From CAIVAT01 sp037137455 (GTDB lineage Bacteria; Bacteroidota; Bacteroidia; Bacteroidales; FEN-979), in contig JBAXKG010000103.1 of assembly GCA_037137455.1 (NCBI GenBank), positions 1 to 5,829 of the forward strand: 5,829 nucleotides of DNA, written 5' to 3'. Shown one piece after another: positions 4,940 through 5,829 of the stretch. The notes under the pieces were generated by a model. It had not been told where the DNA came from and did not search any database. It was given only the letters and a program-made list of their open reading frames with translations. Made by a program: the position numbers and the translations under genes. The number at the start of each line of letters is the position of its first letter. Position 1 is the first letter of the stretch.

Positions 4940-5829
4940 ATGAAAACGAAAGACCAGCCAACATTGGATCAGTTTCATTCGAAGCGCCAAAGTGTCGATG
5001 AACGGATTGCTGCCGGAAAAGATCTACGGAAAAAGTTTCCGCGAATTCTGCATGGCGAATACAAACCGGCTGCCAACCGCACCGATCCGGTTTCGATTCT
5101 TGAAGAACAGTCCAAAAGCAGGCTTCAGGAGCTGGTACCGGTCCGTTATGAAAGAATGCTCACCTCACCCTTTGCTTTCCTCAGGGGTGGAGCCGCCATC
5201 ATGGCTGCTGACCTGGCCGCCAGTGGTGAGAACACCGGGATCAATGTACAGGCATGTGGCGACATGCATGTGGCCAATTTTGGAGTCTTCGCCTCGGCAG
5301 AGCGCAACCTTGTTTTCGGCATCAACGATTTTGATGAAACACTGCCGGGTCCCTGGGAATGGGATATAAAGCGGCTGGTGACCAGTATCATGGTCAGCGG
5401 CAGGTTTTTAGGTGCTGGTAAGGATTTGTGTGCAGCATCAGTGCGGGCTGCAGTTAGTTCCTACCGCAAACGGATGAAGCAATATGCCTTGATGGGGCAT
5501 ATGGAGTTATGGTATTCGACCATCAGGGAAAATGATATCCTGGATGCAGTATCCCCTTCGGCACGCAAGGGAGCAGAAAGGATCATGGGCAAAGCACGCG
5601 AGCGAAGCCATATGCAGGTACTCAGCAAACTAACCGACCTGGTTGATGCGAAATTCCGCATGCGCGAAAATGCGCCGTTTATTGTACGGGAAACCCATAC
5701 AAAGGCGGGCAGAACCATCGAAGAGGCCCTTAAATTATTACTGGAATCTTATTACCTTTCACTGGCTGACGACCGTAAAAAGCTGCTTCAGGAGTACCGC
5801 ATTGTTGATGTGGCCAGAAAAGTAGTCGG
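4940..5829 (+). CDS. DUF2252 family protein, 3' end outside window
   Basis: The reading frame from ATG 4940 stays open to the right edge, giving 296 complete codons with the C-terminal part missing. Motifs that I recall for DUF2252 appear in order: RYERMLTSPFAFLRGGAA (69-86), VQACGDMHVANFG (103-115), INDFDETLPGPWEWDIKRL (128-146), and VDVARKVV at the edge (289-296), which in the family usually runs on into a Gly-rich VGSVG segment. There is no signal peptide, so it is cytoplasmic. No biochemical role is established to my knowledge. GDxHxxN followed by DFD resembles the catalytic and metal-binding loops of aminoglycoside-phosphotransferase-like kinases, so a phosphotransferase-like fold is a reasonable hypothesis. 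The start is supported by AAGG at 4930-4933, six bases before the ATG, and by the family-like N-terminus. The gene is visibly richer in G+C than its upstream neighbour. It follows the secreted-protein gene after eight bases and is probably in the same transcript. The cut at the window edge is not a biological truncation. Confidence 0.92.
   Translation, partial: MKTKDQPTLDQFHSKRQSVDERIAAGKDLRKKFPRILHGEYKPAANRTDPVSILEEQSKSRLQELVPVRYERMLTSPFAFLRGGAAIMAADLAASGENTGINVQACGDMHVANFGVFASAERNLVFGINDFDETLPGPWEWDIKRLVTSIMVSGRFLGAGKDLCAASVRAAVSSYRKRMKQYALMGHMELWYSTIRENDILDAVSPSARKGAERIMGKARERSHMQVLSKLTDLVDAKFRMRENAPFIVRETHTKAGRTIEEALKLLLESYYLSLADDRKKLLQEYRIVDVARKVV

Noticed and set aside
4992..5369. 125-codon + strand frame overlapping the DUF2252 gene
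   Set aside because: The DUF2252 motifs lie in the frame beginning at 4940; this one is an out-of-frame shadow helped by the higher G+C.

Overview
The window looks like chromosomal DNA from a member of the Bacteroidota, probably environmental. The clues are AT-rich intergenic DNA, mostly absent Shine-Dalgarno sequences, a good match to the Bacteroidota-type promoter (TTTG ... TAnnTTTG) before the first gene, Sec signal peptides followed by outer-membrane or periplasmic proteins, and short degenerate repeats between genes. This is inferred from style; no marker gene is present. All six supported genes lie on the + strand. No RNA gene, insertion sequence or CRISPR array was seen.

Layout. Bases 1-235 are non-coding upstream DNA with a promoter at 164-198. 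Gene 1 (236-997) encodes a small exported protein, most likely an outer-membrane beta-barrel. After three TGACAAR heptamers, gene 2 (1074-2930) encodes a membrane sensor histidine kinase whose periplasmic part is an ABC-type solute-binding domain. Its start codon sits inside a perfect 16-bp palindrome. One base later, gene 3 (2932-3558) encodes a FixJ/NarL-type response regulator (receiver plus LuxR-type HTH). A 194-bp spacer with CAAATTYTC-like repeats and a possible promoter precedes gene 4 (3753-4097), a stand-alone receiver domain resembling the receiver of gene 3. Gene 5 (4149-4931) encodes a secreted protein with a probable helical N-terminal half and a beta-rich C-terminal domain; I do not recognise its family. 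Eight bases later, gene 6 (4940 to the right edge, incomplete) encodes a DUF2252 protein.

How the genes may work together. Genes 2, 3 and 4 form a coherent signalling unit. A small ligand would bind the periplasmic domain and alter autophosphorylation of H407. Phosphate would then pass to D55 of the DNA-binding regulator, and possibly to D50 of the lone receiver, which could act as a competitor or phosphate sink. The kinase strongly resembles proteobacterial kinases of the same architecture that pair with FixJ-like regulators, so horizontal acquisition is plausible. Genes 1 and 5 are exported proteins and could be targets or accessories of the system, but only adjacency supports this. Gene 6 carries motifs reminiscent of the catalytic and metal-binding loops of kinase-fold phosphotransferases; its role is unknown.
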